A stretch of DNA of 64,000 nucleotides from assembly GCA_963664835.2 (NCBI GenBank), contig CAXXUG010000001.1, positions 1 to 64,000 of the forward strand, read 5' to 3'. The notes under the pieces were generated by a model. That model did not search any database. It was not told where the DNA came from and worked only from the letters and a program-made list of their open reading frames with translations. The translations under genes and the position numbers were made by a program. Positions 51,521-60,142 of this stretch are shown here, piece after piece; the stretch's first letter is position 1; each line of letters opens with the position of its first letter. The stretch comes from G963664835 sp963664835 (lineage in GTDB: Bacteria > Chloroflexota > UBA6077 > FW602-bin22 > JBCLEL01).

Positions 51521-51535
51521 GTAAGATTATCTTAC
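51521..51535. promoter_or_regulatory. Perfect 15-bp palindrome, probable XRE operator
   Basis: GTAAGAT-T-ATCTTAC lies 20 bp before the ACP-like ATG. On the minus strand a GATAAT within it could be the operon's -10 hexamer, so a bound regulator would block transcription. The location and symmetry are what an XRE repressor would need. Confidence 0.65.
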
Positions 51536-51782
51536 CCTTTCCGGCGCAGATCTTCAGGCGGCTAGCTCTTGTGTCGCTCCCCCACTGCCCATCCGGCCAT
51601 AAGAGCATAAGCCTATTGCGCAGGCTGGCGGCTTGTTCCCGTAAGCCGGCCGGCCAAGCGTATAATTCCCTTCATGAACTGTAAATCTCTGGCCTAGCTG
51701 ACATAAGTAGAGGAAACGCTCTCGTACTCCCGCGTTTGGAAGCTCATTTGGCCTCCCCGACCCCGTCCCTTGGAGGTTGACC

Positions 51783-53096
51783 ATGCCACACACTGCCTAC
51801 TACCTCGATTCCGGCAACCGCCTGACCACCCCGGTTGACGAAACCCAGATGCGCCGGATCCTGCGGTCCAAGTCCGGTGTCCTCTGGGTAGACATTGGCG
51901 AACCGAACGACGACGACCAGAAGCTGTTGCTAGACGAATTTCAGTTCCACCCATTGGCCGTCGACACCAGTGTTGACCCGGCAGTTGGCACCGCCCAGGT
52001 TGAAGACTTCGGCGACTACCTGTTCATCAATGCCCGGGGAATCGACTACACCGCGGACAGAGACGTCCTCCAGACGGCCGATCTCGGCATGTTCCTGGGG
52101 CCAAACTACCTGGTCACCGTCCACAACATCGAAATGCCGAGCGTGGAGGCCATCAGGAGGCTCGTCGAAATCGATGGCAGACCCCTGGCCAGAGGCGCCG
52201 CATTCCTGGCGCACGCCCACCTCGACGCTTTGATACAGGTTATCGTGCCGACCCTGGACCGCATGTCCGAGCGGGCGGCCGCGATCGAAGATCAGATCCT
52301 GGACAACCCGGACCCGTCCGCTCTGCCTGCCCTGATGACTTTGAAGCGATCCAGTCTCGGTCTGAACCGATCGCTTGTGCCCCAGAGAGAGGTGCTCAAC
52401 CGGCTCGGTCGGCGCGAGTTTGATCTGATCGGCCAAGGGACCGATCTCTACTTCCGCGACCTCCTCGACGACCTGATGAGGGTTCAGACCACCAATGACG
52501 CCATCAGAGAACGCGCCGACACATCCCTCGCTACCTACCTGTCGGCGATCGCGAATCGTCAGAACGAGACCATGAAGATCCTCTCGATTGTTGCAACGAT
52601 ATTCATGCCTCTGGGGTTGGTCGCGGGTATCTTCGGCATGAACTTCCACAGCATGCCGGGCCTGGAACAACCCTGGGGCTACTACATCATTCTGGCCCTC
52701 ACCGCCGGCGCCTTGATTGTGGTTATGTGGATGCTCTGGCTCAGGCGATGGATCGGTGGGCTTGGAATCCTGAGGGGGCCAAAGCTGGGCCGGTTCGTTC
52801 CCACAGCGGTGGAGCCGGCATCACTAACCGCCTACATGAGCCGCGCCGCCGCACGTAACGTGCGGCGCGGGGCCACGGTCAAGCGCACCTACCAAACGCT
52901 AGGCAGGTACGCCAACGTCTTCCAATCGATAGGCCACGGCGGAGGCAAAATCCGGTCAGTGGTGGGGCGCTACCTGCCCAAGCCGGCGAGCGACCGCAAG
53001 CCGTTCCGAATGCCCAGGTTCCTGAAGGCTCCCTGGAGCCCCGGCCGCGGCCAGGCCAAGAACGACCGAGCGACCACAGCCAGCGCCGGCGATTGA
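51783..53096 (+). CDS. corA: CorA-family magnesium/divalent-cation channel
   Basis: A 437-residue CorA protein. The large cytoplasmic N-terminal part (WVDIGEPNDDDQKLLLDEFQ, LGPNYLVTVHN) leads to two membrane helices. The signature GMN motif is in VAGIFGMNFHSMPG at the end of TM1, followed by TM2 (YIILALTAGALIVVMWMLWL). About 110 residues of basic cytoplasmic tail follow TM2, longer than usual. The ATG at 51783 has GGAGG 6 bp before it. It marks the right edge of the nucleotide island. Confidence 0.93.
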   Translation: MPHTAYYLDSGNRLTTPVDETQMRRILRSKSGVLWVDIGEPNDDDQKLLLDEFQFHPLAVDTSVDPAVGTAQVEDFGDYLFINARGIDYTADRDVLQTADLGMFLGPNYLVTVHNIEMPSVEAIRRLVEIDGRPLARGAAFLAHAHLDALIQVIVPTLDRMSERAAAIEDQILDNPDPSALPALMTLKRSSLGLNRSLVPQREVLNRLGRREFDLIGQGTDLYFRDLLDDLMRVQTTNDAIRERADTSLATYLSAIANRQNETMKILSIVATIFMPLGLVAGIFGMNFHSMPGLEQPWGYYIILALTAGALIVVMWMLWLRRWIGGLGILRGPKLGRFVPTAVEPASLTAYMSRAAARNVRRGATVKRTYQTLGRYANVFQSIGHGGGKIRSVVGRYLPKPASDRKPFRMPRFLKAPWSPGRGQAKNDRATTASAGD

Positions 53097-53181
53097 GCGT
53101 CATCCATTCCGGGGTTCACTCTGCAACTGTGGGTTGCGATAACCCCAAGAATGCGCCAGATTGTGGGACGCGGGAACGGGC

Positions 53182-53227
53182 AATGTAGCGCGGTCGAAGA
53201 CTACGCGAGGCGAGGGGCTTGTCCCGC
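53182..53227. repeat. GC-rich hairpin repeat, copy e (inverted)
   Basis: AATGTAGCGCGGTCGAAGAC, then TACGCGAGGCGAGGGGCTTG. This is nearly the reverse complement of 34226-34270 in repeat copy 1, including the 17-bp segment that copy 2 lacks. It lies between corA and the protease-like gene in a 240-bp gap. Confidence 0.7.
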
Positions 53228-53336
53228 GTCAACTTCCACCGCCGGCCGGCCCTCGTTCCGTTTTTCGTTGGACTTAACGACGCCACCGCCACTCGACGGG
53301 TTATTCCCCACCGACCCTTCGCGGATCGCCGTTCAT

Positions 53337-53753
53337 TTAGGAACCAGTAGAGACCAGAACGCTTCCCGTTTTCCCGTCGTAACGCATTATTACACCGGCG
53401 AGGAACGATCTGCCAAGGAGCATCTTATGGTGCTGCCCCCCAATTCCCAGATAAGCACCGTAGAATCGACCCCAAATCTGACCGTTCAGTACTGGAATCT
53501 CTACGAGTCCAAGATATGCATTAACGGTCGTCAATCCGCCGACGCCTGCTACGGTTTGTGTACCAATAACAGGCAGCTTAAGAGCGCTCGCAAGCTCCGC
53601 ATCGATGCAATTATCGCGTGCTCCTGTATTAATTAGGGCCGGCCACAGTGTGGCAGTCGATGCAACTATTGAGAACCCTATGAGTACGCCTATAGTTGGT
53701 CCCACCAATTGAAGTTCTTCAGGCGTCGAGAACCCGCAGTTAGTCTCTTGCAT
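53337..53753 (-). CDS. Retropepsin-like aspartyl protease-family protein, Asn in place of catalytic Asp
   Basis: A 138-residue retroviral-type aspartic protease-like protein: LWPALINTGARDNCIDAELA, TVNAYLGLVEIPVL, HKMLLGRSFLAGVIMRY. The active-site D-T/S-G-A reads N-T-G-A, so proteolysis may be lost or much reduced. The typical sequences around it are kept, suggesting either a binding role or a family that tolerates this change. It overlaps the small upstream gene by 14 bp; the pair recurs in some bacterial genomes. Confidence 0.65.
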   Translation of the reverse strand: MQETNCGFSTPEELQLVGPTIGVLIGFSIVASTATLWPALINTGARDNCIDAELASALKLPVIGTQTVAGVGGLTTVNAYLGLVEIPVLNGQIWGRFYGAYLGIGGQHHKMLLGRSFLAGVIMRYDGKTGSVLVSTGS

Positions 53754-54009
53754 GAATTGGTCGGAACTGAACGGAGGCAGGTAGACTCATTACCGAGGGT
53801 TCGCCAACCTGTTTTATCAAGTAAGGGCCAAGGTCGAATCGTTCCACCGCATCTCTTGCGGCATCTTGGAAATCAACATAAATCCCGGCCAACTGTCTGT
53901 CATAGAAGACCACCCATTTTCCAAAGTGGTCAATCTCTAGTTCTTCACGTCTGAGGTCGTAAGCAGCGATGTTCTCCGATAGATTGGCGGGTGAATCGCG
54001 GTCTGACAT
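53740..54009 (-). CDS. Small hypothetical protein paired with the protease-like gene
   Basis: An 89-residue protein with a conserved-looking core, FGKWVVFYDRQLAGIYVD and DLGPYLIKQVGEPSVMSL. Such small proteins often sit just before aspartyl-protease-like genes, probably as partners. The ATG at 54009 has GGAG 6 bp before it; another ATG at 54015 is too close. No function can be assigned. Confidence 0.6.
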   Translation of the reverse strand: MSDRDSPANLSENIAAYDLRREELEIDHFGKWVVFYDRQLAGIYVDFQDAARDAVERFDLGPYLIKQVGEPSVMSLPASVQFRPIHARD

Positions 54010-54191
54010 CGCCATCTCCTTTCATTTCTGCCCCGCTTAGCTCGCGAATGAATAGACAGAAATAGCATACCACTCGCGATCCCGAGTTCGGCGGCCGGTC
54101 GGAGCGTAGCCGCGGGCCCAACTATATGGCCCCTCGACCCAAATTATGCTATACTCGGTACAGAACAGGTGTTCCTATGGGGGCCACACGA

Positions 54192-54533
54192 ATGAATGCA
54201 CCCTCGACCGTCACCATAAAGAGAGGCAAATCTGAGGTCTGCCGCCGCGCCGGCCTACTCGACGCCCAGCTGATTTCCCTAGACCGGCCCATCGACGCCG
54301 GCCATCCATCCGGCCCCGACCTATGGGCGCTGTTGATCTCGCTCGAGACCAACGAAATCGGCGAGGACACAGCCGAACTATGTCGGAAAGTTGCCAACTC
54401 GGTTCAGGGAAGCTCGAATTTACAAAACAAACTGCGCCGGCCGACCACATCCGGACCGACGGCTAATTACAAAGTGTTTTTTGCAAAACAAATGCCCGGC
54501 GCAAGCGAGGTAGCGCAGGTTCTAAGGGTATGA
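54192..54533 (+). CDS. Hypothetical short protein
   Basis: A possible 113-residue protein (MNAPSTVTIKRGKSEVCRRA...) divergent from the small protease-partner gene and convergent with livF. No homology is recognised and the ribosome-binding site is weak. Codon periodicity is only moderate; it may not be real. An earlier start at 54126 is possible. Confidence 0.3.
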   Translation: MNAPSTVTIKRGKSEVCRRAGLLDAQLISLDRPIDAGHPSGPDLWALLISLETNEIGEDTAELCRKVANSVQGSSNLQNKLRRPTTSGPTANYKVFFAKQMPGASEVAQVLRV

Positions 54534-54544
54534 GAGGTGGCGCG

Positions 54545-55283
54545 CTAACCCGTCTCTGCTTCTTGCCGGGTATCGACTCTGCCTAGAAACACGTCCGTCA
54601 GTATGTCGGTCTCTAGTATCGACTTGGGAGAGCCGTCGTGTACCACCCGGCCCTTGTCCAAGACGTAGGCCCGGTCCACGATGTCCAGCACGCCCTTGAT
54701 GTTGTGTTCGACAACGAAGATGGTCGTCTTGAACCTCTGATTGATCTCGGAGACCTTCTCGAAGACCTCCTTGACCACCTTTGGCGCCAGGCCCAGCGTT
54801 GGCTCATCCAGCAGCAGCGCCTCCGGCCCGGCCATCAGGCCTCGTCCCAGTGCCAACATCTGCTGTTGTCCCCCGGACATCTGGCTGGCGAAGTCCCGGC
54901 GTTTCTCGTGAAGGATTGGGAACAGTTCCATCACCGAGTCCATTCGGCGCTTCTTTTCCGCCCCGTCTCCCAGGTACAAACAGCCCATCTCCAGGTTCTC
55001 TTCGATAGTCAGGTGGGTGAACACGCGCCTGCCCTGGGGGACAAACGAGATGCCCTCTTTCACTATCTCGTGGGTGGCCGATGCCAGCAGTTTCATCCCG
55101 CCAGTACACGTCGCCTGCCACAACTGGGGCAAGCCCCATGATCGCCTTCAGGACCGTGGATTTGCCGGCTCCGTTGGGACCCATTACCGCTACGACCTCG
55201 CCCTTCTCGACTCCCAGCGATACTCTGTCTAGGGCTGCCACAGCGCCGTAGCTCACCGATATGTCGACCAACTCTAGAAGCAT
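54545..55283 (-). pseudogene. livF: Frameshifted LivF (branched-chain amino acid ABC ATPase)
   Basis: The 5' part on the minus strand has LELVDISVSYGAVAALDRVS and the Walker A VMGPNGAGKSTVLKAIMGLA. The rest, in another frame, carries VPQGRRVFTHLTIEENLEMG, the signature MSGGQQQMLALGRGLMAGP, Walker B ALLLDEPTLGLAP and VVEHN. The jump, at about 55100 between GDVYW and GGMKLLASA, needs a single inserted base (or two missing). All other Liv genes are intact, so this is either a recent inactivating frameshift or an assembly error. Confidence 0.85.
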
Positions 55284-55419
55284 GAACCCGTCAAATTACC
55301 CCCATTTATTCAGCACCGCCAGTCCTCTGTGATACGCCCGGTCGCTACGTAGTTTCCGCTCAGGTGGCCACACCAGTCATTCGGAGTAACCGCCGAGACC
55401 CTACGAGTCCGAAGGCGGC
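55284..55419. other. Short livG-livF spacer
   Basis: 136 bp between livG and livF with no gene, longer than usual within a liv operon. No promoter is identified. Confidence 0.4.
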
Positions 55420-56181
55420 TCAGGCGCCGAGATAGGCGTCTATCACCTCTTCCCGGCTCAATACCTCCTCGACTTCCCCTTCCGTCAACAGCTTTCCACT
55501 GTCCAGCACTATGATGTGGTCGGTCAGTTCTCGCACAATGTCCATATTATGAGAGACGAAAATCAGCGTATGGCCGCGATCCCTTACCCCCTTCATAATG
55601 TCCTTGACCCTCTCCAACATCTGGGGGAAGAGCCCGGCAAACGGCTCGTCGAACAGGTAAGTGTGGACCTCCAACGCCATCGCCCGCCCTATTTCCAGCA
55701 GCTTTCGCTGGCCGTAGGACAGGTTCATTGCCAGGGCGTCTCGCTTCTCCCACATCCCAACATCCTTCAAGATTCTCTCAGCTTTCTGCTTGTGCCCGGG
55801 ATTCGTCCGTTCTATCAACGAAGGAAAGAGGCGGCGTTCGGTCAGGACCACCATGATGTTGTCCCAAACGGTGATCTGGTCGAAAAGCCGCACCTCTTGA
55901 AAGGTCCGGGTGATGCCGTGGTCGACAGTTTCGTGCGCCTTCACAATCTTCAGGCCGACGCCGTCGATGATCACCATCCCTCCGTCCAGTGGCAGCGTTC
56001 CGCTCAGTAGGTTCACGAGCGTCGACTTTCCTGATCCGTTCGGGCCCACTATGCTGGTCATCCCTTTTTTGGGTATCGAGATCGTGAGCTCGTCCACCGC
56101 CCTGACAGCGCCGAAGTGCTTCGAGATATCTATCGTCTCCAACGCAAAGGGGCCACGGGTTTCGAGACTTGCGGCGGTCAC
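55420..56181 (-). CDS. livG: Branched-chain amino acid ABC transporter ATP-binding protein LivG
   Basis: A 253-residue ABC ATPase. Walker A is IVGPNGSGKSTLVNLL, Q-loop/Liv-specific TFQEVRLFD, the signature NLSYGQRKLLEIGRAM and Walker B YLFDEPFAGLFP, then VSHNMDIVRELTDHIIVL. The GTG at 56181 overlaps the livM stop as GTGA and fits the family; a longer reading would run 104 residues into livM and is not real. It energises uptake with LivF (frameshifted here), LivH and LivM. Confidence 0.93.
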   Translation of the reverse strand: MTAASLETRGPFALETIDISKHFGAVRAVDELTISIPKKGMTSIVGPNGSGKSTLVNLLSGTLPLDGGMVIIDGVGLKIVKAHETVDHGITRTFQEVRLFDQITVWDNIMVVLTERRLFPSLIERTNPGHKQKAERILKDVGMWEKRDALAMNLSYGQRKLLEIGRAMALEVHTYLFDEPFAGLFPQMLERVKDIMKGVRDRGHTLIFVSHNMDIVRELTDHIIVLDSGKLLTEGEVEEVLSREEVIDAYLGA

Positions 56182-57143
56182 AGCTTGAATCTCCCTACCA
56201 AACCCTGTGGCCTGAAGAGCATCAACAGCACCAGCAAGATCCCCAAGACTATCTGCCTGGCCTGGCCTATGTACTCGGTTGGTAGGAATGGCAAGAAGCG
56301 CATCCCCTCCTCGAGCAGTACGAATACCATAGCTCCCAGTAACGAACCCCAGATTGTGGCAAGCCCTCCGAGAATCACGATTGAAATCAATAGTATCGAT
56401 TCCAGCAGGATGAACGAGTTCGGGTCTATAAAGCTGGTCCAACTGGCGAATAGGCCGCCGGCAAGACCCGCCATCATGGCCGATATCACCCATATGGCGA
56501 ACTTGTAATGAGTCACCTGGTAGCCGAATACCTCGGTCGCCTGTTCATCCTCGCGGATAGCGGTTAGCACTCGCCCGAACGATGAGGTCACAATGAACCA
56601 CGAGACCAGTACGACCAGCGCGAGAAATGCCAGGACAAGTGCTAGGAACTCCAACTCGCCGTCCAGTACCCACCCTCCTATCTCAGGCTTAGCGATTTCG
56701 TGGATGCCGAACGCGCCCCTCGTCAAGCTCCGCCAATTCAAGAACACGTTGAAGGCAATGATGGCGAACCCAAAGGAAACCAACACGAAGATGTCGTCCC
56801 TGAACTTGTTGAATACGACTCCAACCACTATAGCTACCAGGCCGGCTAGGGCAATGCTGATCGGTAACGCGGCGAAAAAAGGCCAGGCGAACGTGGGGAT
56901 CGCTTCGGTGCGCAACTGCTCGTAGGATGCATCAGAAGTGAGAATTGCCATCGCATACGCGCCTATCCCAAAGAAGCCGATATGCCCTACCGACAACAGG
57001 CCGGTGAATCCAACCACCAGGTTAAGACTTACGGACAGAATCGCCCATATAGCGAAGACAGTACAAATCGTTATCGCGAATCCTACGCCCTGCCAGACCA
57101 TGAATGCCACAGCCCAACCGATGACCAGCAGGTTTGCCCACAT
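56178..57143 (-). CDS. livM: Branched-chain amino acid ABC transporter permease LivM
   Basis: A 321-residue inner-membrane permease with about 8-9 helices (NLLVIGWAVAFMVWQGVGFA, LNLVVGFTGLLSVGHIGFFG) and the cytoplasmic ATPase-contact loop RVLTAIREDEQATEVFGYQV. The C-terminus is RPQGLVGRFKL, typical of LivM. The ATG at 57143 has AAGGGA about 9 bp before it; TTGs at 57194/57191 would add up to 17 residues. It pairs with LivH to form the transmembrane channel. Confidence 0.92.
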   Translation of the reverse strand: MWANLLVIGWAVAFMVWQGVGFAITICTVFAIWAILSVSLNLVVGFTGLLSVGHIGFFGIGAYAMAILTSDASYEQLRTEAIPTFAWPFFAALPISIALAGLVAIVVGVVFNKFRDDIFVLVSFGFAIIAFNVFLNWRSLTRGAFGIHEIAKPEIGGWVLDGELEFLALVLAFLALVVLVSWFIVTSSFGRVLTAIREDEQATEVFGYQVTHYKFAIWVISAMMAGLAGGLFASWTSFIDPNSFILLESILLISIVILGGLATIWGSLLGAMVFVLLEEGMRFLPFLPTEYIGQARQIVLGILLVLLMLFRPQGLVGRFKL

Positions 57144-57237
57144 CTCGATGCTTCCCTTGGCGAGACGCGGAAATCCGGCGGCTTTACGCAACAACCTTAC
57201 TGCACCTCTCGATACTCGTCATTGAGTCGGACCTGAT

Positions 57238-58611
57238 CTATTTCCTCGGCAAGAGACCATTGGGCCAGAAGGACAGAAAGAGGATCAGGACGACGAAAGA
57301 AATCACGTCCTTCCACTCGCCAGCCAGGTCCCAGATTCCAAACTGTTCGATAAGACCCAGGGCAAATCCGCCAACGATGGCGCCATATATGTTCCCTATG
57401 CCACCAACCACCGAGGCTATCCAGCCTTTCAACAGGAGTAGCAACCCCATCCGGGGTTGTATCGCCGTATCGTGTCCGCTCAATAGCCCTGCCAAAGCAG
57501 CGTAGAACGCGCCAATGAAAAACACTATTGCGATCACGACGGTGGTGTTTATCCCCACCACCTTCGACACCTCTTCGTCGTCTCCAATAGCCCTGACTGC
57601 CTTTCCAAAGGAGGTTCTCTTGAGAGTCCAGAGAAGCACTGCGAATCCCAACAGAGCTACGCCAATTGTGAAGAGGTTGAAGCCCTTGATGTTGGCTCCG
57701 CCAATGGTCCAAGGATCGTTGCCGAATGCTTCCGGTAAAGGGCGTGGGGCGCTTTGAAAAACGATTGAGGTGATGGCCGTGATGGCAAGCAAAATCCCGA
57801 GCGTCGCGACAAGCATCACAAGGGGAGATCTAGCCCGTTGGCGCATGTACATGTACAAGCTCCTGTAGAGAGCCAGGCCGACAGCTCCCGCCAGCAGGCA
57901 CGATACCCCCCAACTCAAATAGAGCCGGGACTCAGGTGCGCCGGTCAAGAGAAGGCCGGAGTATGCTCCCACTGCGACCCCGAGGATGACAGCAACGGCA
58001 AGGAACGGTACAACGGGGGCAACTCCGAACAACCTCCGAAAGCCACGATAGACGATCCACCCCACGATTACTGCCACCGCAACTCCAATCGCCGGAGCGA
58101 GTGTCACGTGAAGCTCTTCCGGGTTCGCCAGGAAATATCCGGTGTATACGCCGGCGCCTCCCGACAGCAGACTCCCCAAGAAGAGCAGCGTGGTTGGGTT
58201 GAAGCGTCGCCGAAGTCGCGCGTACAGACCTACGTGCAGCGCCCAAGCGACCACTCCAGCAACCACGATCGCGAACAGGATGTTGACGAAGGGATCGTTG
58301 ATCGCGTAACGCCCACCGACTACATCTTTGGATCTCAGGTAGAAGACGCCGTAGGCGCCAAGGGCGGCGGCGGCACCGTAGTAAAGATCAAAGAACCAAA
58401 CGGTGCTGTAAACAACCGTGAACCCCATTGCCAATAGCGCGTACACGGCACCCACGGAAAGCCCATTGAAAGCAAACTGCAGGGCCTGATCCGGAGATTG
58501 ACTGATTTTCCAGGCGATGTAGGCCGCGGCCGTTATCGATAGAACCGTAGCCAGGAGCCTACCTGAGCTATCGAAGTACCGAACTATGTGGGTCCTTGAA
58601 GCGGACTTCAT
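57238..58611 (-). CDS. livH: Extended branched-chain amino acid ABC transporter permease LivH
   Basis: A 457-residue permease, about 150 residues longer than ordinary LivH. The N-terminal segment has LSVGAVYALLAMGFTVVYST, a LivH hallmark, and the C-terminal part RAIGDDEEVSKVVGINTTVV plus GGIGNIYGAIVGGFALGLIE is also LivH-like. Between them lie extra hydrophobic helices (residues ~110-260). The extra part could be a family-specific insertion altering specificity or regulation. It lies between livK and livM. Confidence 0.9.
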   Translation of the reverse strand: MKSASRTHIVRYFDSSGRLLATVLSITAAAYIAWKISQSPDQALQFAFNGLSVGAVYALLAMGFTVVYSTVWFFDLYYGAAAALGAYGVFYLRSKDVVGGRYAINDPFVNILFAIVVAGVVAWALHVGLYARLRRRFNPTTLLFLGSLLSGGAGVYTGYFLANPEELHVTLAPAIGVAVAVIVGWIVYRGFRRLFGVAPVVPFLAVAVILGVAVGAYSGLLLTGAPESRLYLSWGVSCLLAGAVGLALYRSLYMYMRQRARSPLVMLVATLGILLAITAITSIVFQSAPRPLPEAFGNDPWTIGGANIKGFNLFTIGVALLGFAVLLWTLKRTSFGKAVRAIGDDEEVSKVVGINTTVVIAIVFFIGAFYAALAGLLSGHDTAIQPRMGLLLLLKGWIASVVGGIGNIYGAIVGGFALGLIEQFGIWDLAGEWKDVISFVVLILFLSFWPNGLLPRK

Positions 58612-58746
58612 CGGATCGGTTGCAGCAAATGCCCATACCCAGCATACCGATTACAGGGCGGCAGTGCGGGACGCCGCGAGGGGCCACCCGATTTTATTTC
58701 TGACGCTGCGCGATCGCTAATCCGGCTCGCGGTTACCCGACCACCT

Positions 58747-59931
58747 TTATTCGGTCGGGGCACCACCCAAGACCTTGTAACCCTGGTTTTCCTCGGTCCT
58801 CTCAGCCGACGGCAGAATCTCTACGACCACGTTGGACAGGCCGACAACCTCGCCCTTTTCGTCGAAGCTGTAGTTGTCCCCGATAGCGCCGCTCCAAGTG
58901 ATGTCATACATGCAGTCTCTGAACCCGTCTGCATCTTGATCGTCGTTGGTCTCCTTCAAACACTCGGCGGCAATGTATACGTCGTCGTAGGCCGAGCCCA
59001 AGTACCACTGCAATGTTACGTATTCGTAGCGCTCCCTGAAGCTAGCGAGAACTTCCTGGGCTTTGGAATTCGCCGGGTCGAGGTCCGCTATTATGGCCTT
59101 CACGCCAGTGGCCGCGTCACCGGCGATTTCCATCGCCGTTGTTCCAACCGGTACGATGTCCGAGTAAATGGCGCCCTCATAACCCAGCTCTCGGGCCTGC
59201 TTGAGAATAGTTCCGCCGGCGAATTCGGACTGGGAAGCGACATGGAGCGCGTCCGGCTCCTCGTTGAGTAGCTTTGTCAGTTGGGTCCTAAAGTCGGTGG
59301 CGTCGGAACCGTACCGTTCCGCGGCAACTACCTGACCGCCCCGTTTCTCGAATTGTGCGACCGTCGTCCGCCTCACCCCTTCTGCGTAGTCGGTCGTCTC
59401 GGTAATGGTTGCGAGCTTGCGTACGCCATCCGCCCACATCACGTTTCCGCCGTCTATACCAACTTGGGCATCACTCATTGAAGTCCGAAAGATGTAGTCT
59501 CCGGCGTCGGCAATGTCCGGATTGGTAGCCAACCCAGAAAACAAGATCACGCCTTCTGCCTCGGCCAGCGGCGCTGCGCCAAGCATTGCGCCGCTGCAGG
59601 AGGTGCCGAGGATGATCTTGACGCCATCAACATCGGTCAGTTTGTTGTAGGCTGTGATCGAGTCCTGCGCGTTGCACTTCGAGTCTTCAACAATCAATTC
59701 AAGCATTCGCCCATTGATACCGCCGGCCTCGTTGATCTCATCCACCGCCATCTGCTTTGCTTGCACGGCTACGGTCCCGTATGTTTCGCCGGGGCCGGTA
59801 ACTGACTCCATGACGCCTATCTTGAAGGGTTCCTGTTCTCCCACACCGAGGGCATCACAGGCCGTCATCGCCAGTACCAAGACGGCGAACATCCCCAAAG
59901 ATACAATCCGTTTCGTCGACAAGACGCGCAT
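58747..59931 (-). CDS. livK: Branched-chain amino acid ABC transporter substrate-binding lipoprotein LivK
   Basis: A 394-residue periplasmic binding protein exported as a lipoprotein (LGMFAVLVLAMTACDALG). The mature protein has IGVMESVTGPGETYGTVAVQ, IILGTSCSGAMLGAAPLAEA and ITETTDYAEGVRRTTVAQFE, typical of Leu/Ile/Val-binding family. The ATG at 59931 has AGGAGGAAGTC before it. The exact ligand is not known. It is the first gene of the liv operon, after a good promoter. Confidence 0.92.
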   Translation of the reverse strand: MRVLSTKRIVSLGMFAVLVLAMTACDALGVGEQEPFKIGVMESVTGPGETYGTVAVQAKQMAVDEINEAGGINGRMLELIVEDSKCNAQDSITAYNKLTDVDGVKIILGTSCSGAMLGAAPLAEAEGVILFSGLATNPDIADAGDYIFRTSMSDAQVGIDGGNVMWADGVRKLATITETTDYAEGVRRTTVAQFEKRGGQVVAAERYGSDATDFRTQLTKLLNEEPDALHVASQSEFAGGTILKQARELGYEGAIYSDIVPVGTTAMEIAGDAATGVKAIIADLDPANSKAQEVLASFRERYEYVTLQWYLGSAYDDVYIAAECLKETNDDQDADGFRDCMYDITWSGAIGDNYSFDEKGEVVGLSNVVVEILPSAERTEENQGYKVLGGAPTE

Positions 59932-59980
59932 GACTTCCTCCTGTACCGACGGAAATCTCATTGATAACTTTCCGACTCCA

Positions 59981-60009
59981 ATATTATTAACATTATGGTA
60001 GTGATTCAA
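59981..60009 (-). promoter_or_regulatory. Sigma-70-type promoter of the liv operon
   Basis: On the minus strand TTGAAT (60004-60009), a 17-bp spacer, then TATAAT-like TAATAT (59981-59986), about 50 bp before the livK ATG. This is the best promoter match seen in the window. Confidence 0.7.
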
Positions 60010-60142
60010 GTAATGAGTCTTAGGATCAATTCCCCTCCACTCTGATGTTTCAGTGCATAATAAATCGCTTGGGCGCTAGTGTGGCTCTCACTACCAAGAT
60101 TCACCCGTGTTCTGAACGGACCAACCCGACCGACCCGCCAGC

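Noticed and set aside
53151..53636. 161-codon plus-strand frame across the 53.2-kb repeat
   Set aside because: It opposes the protease-like gene and includes repeat sequence; no homology.
56182..56493. 104-residue N-terminal extension of LivG
   Set aside because: It lies inside livM; the GTGA overlap at 56181 gives the normal LivG length.
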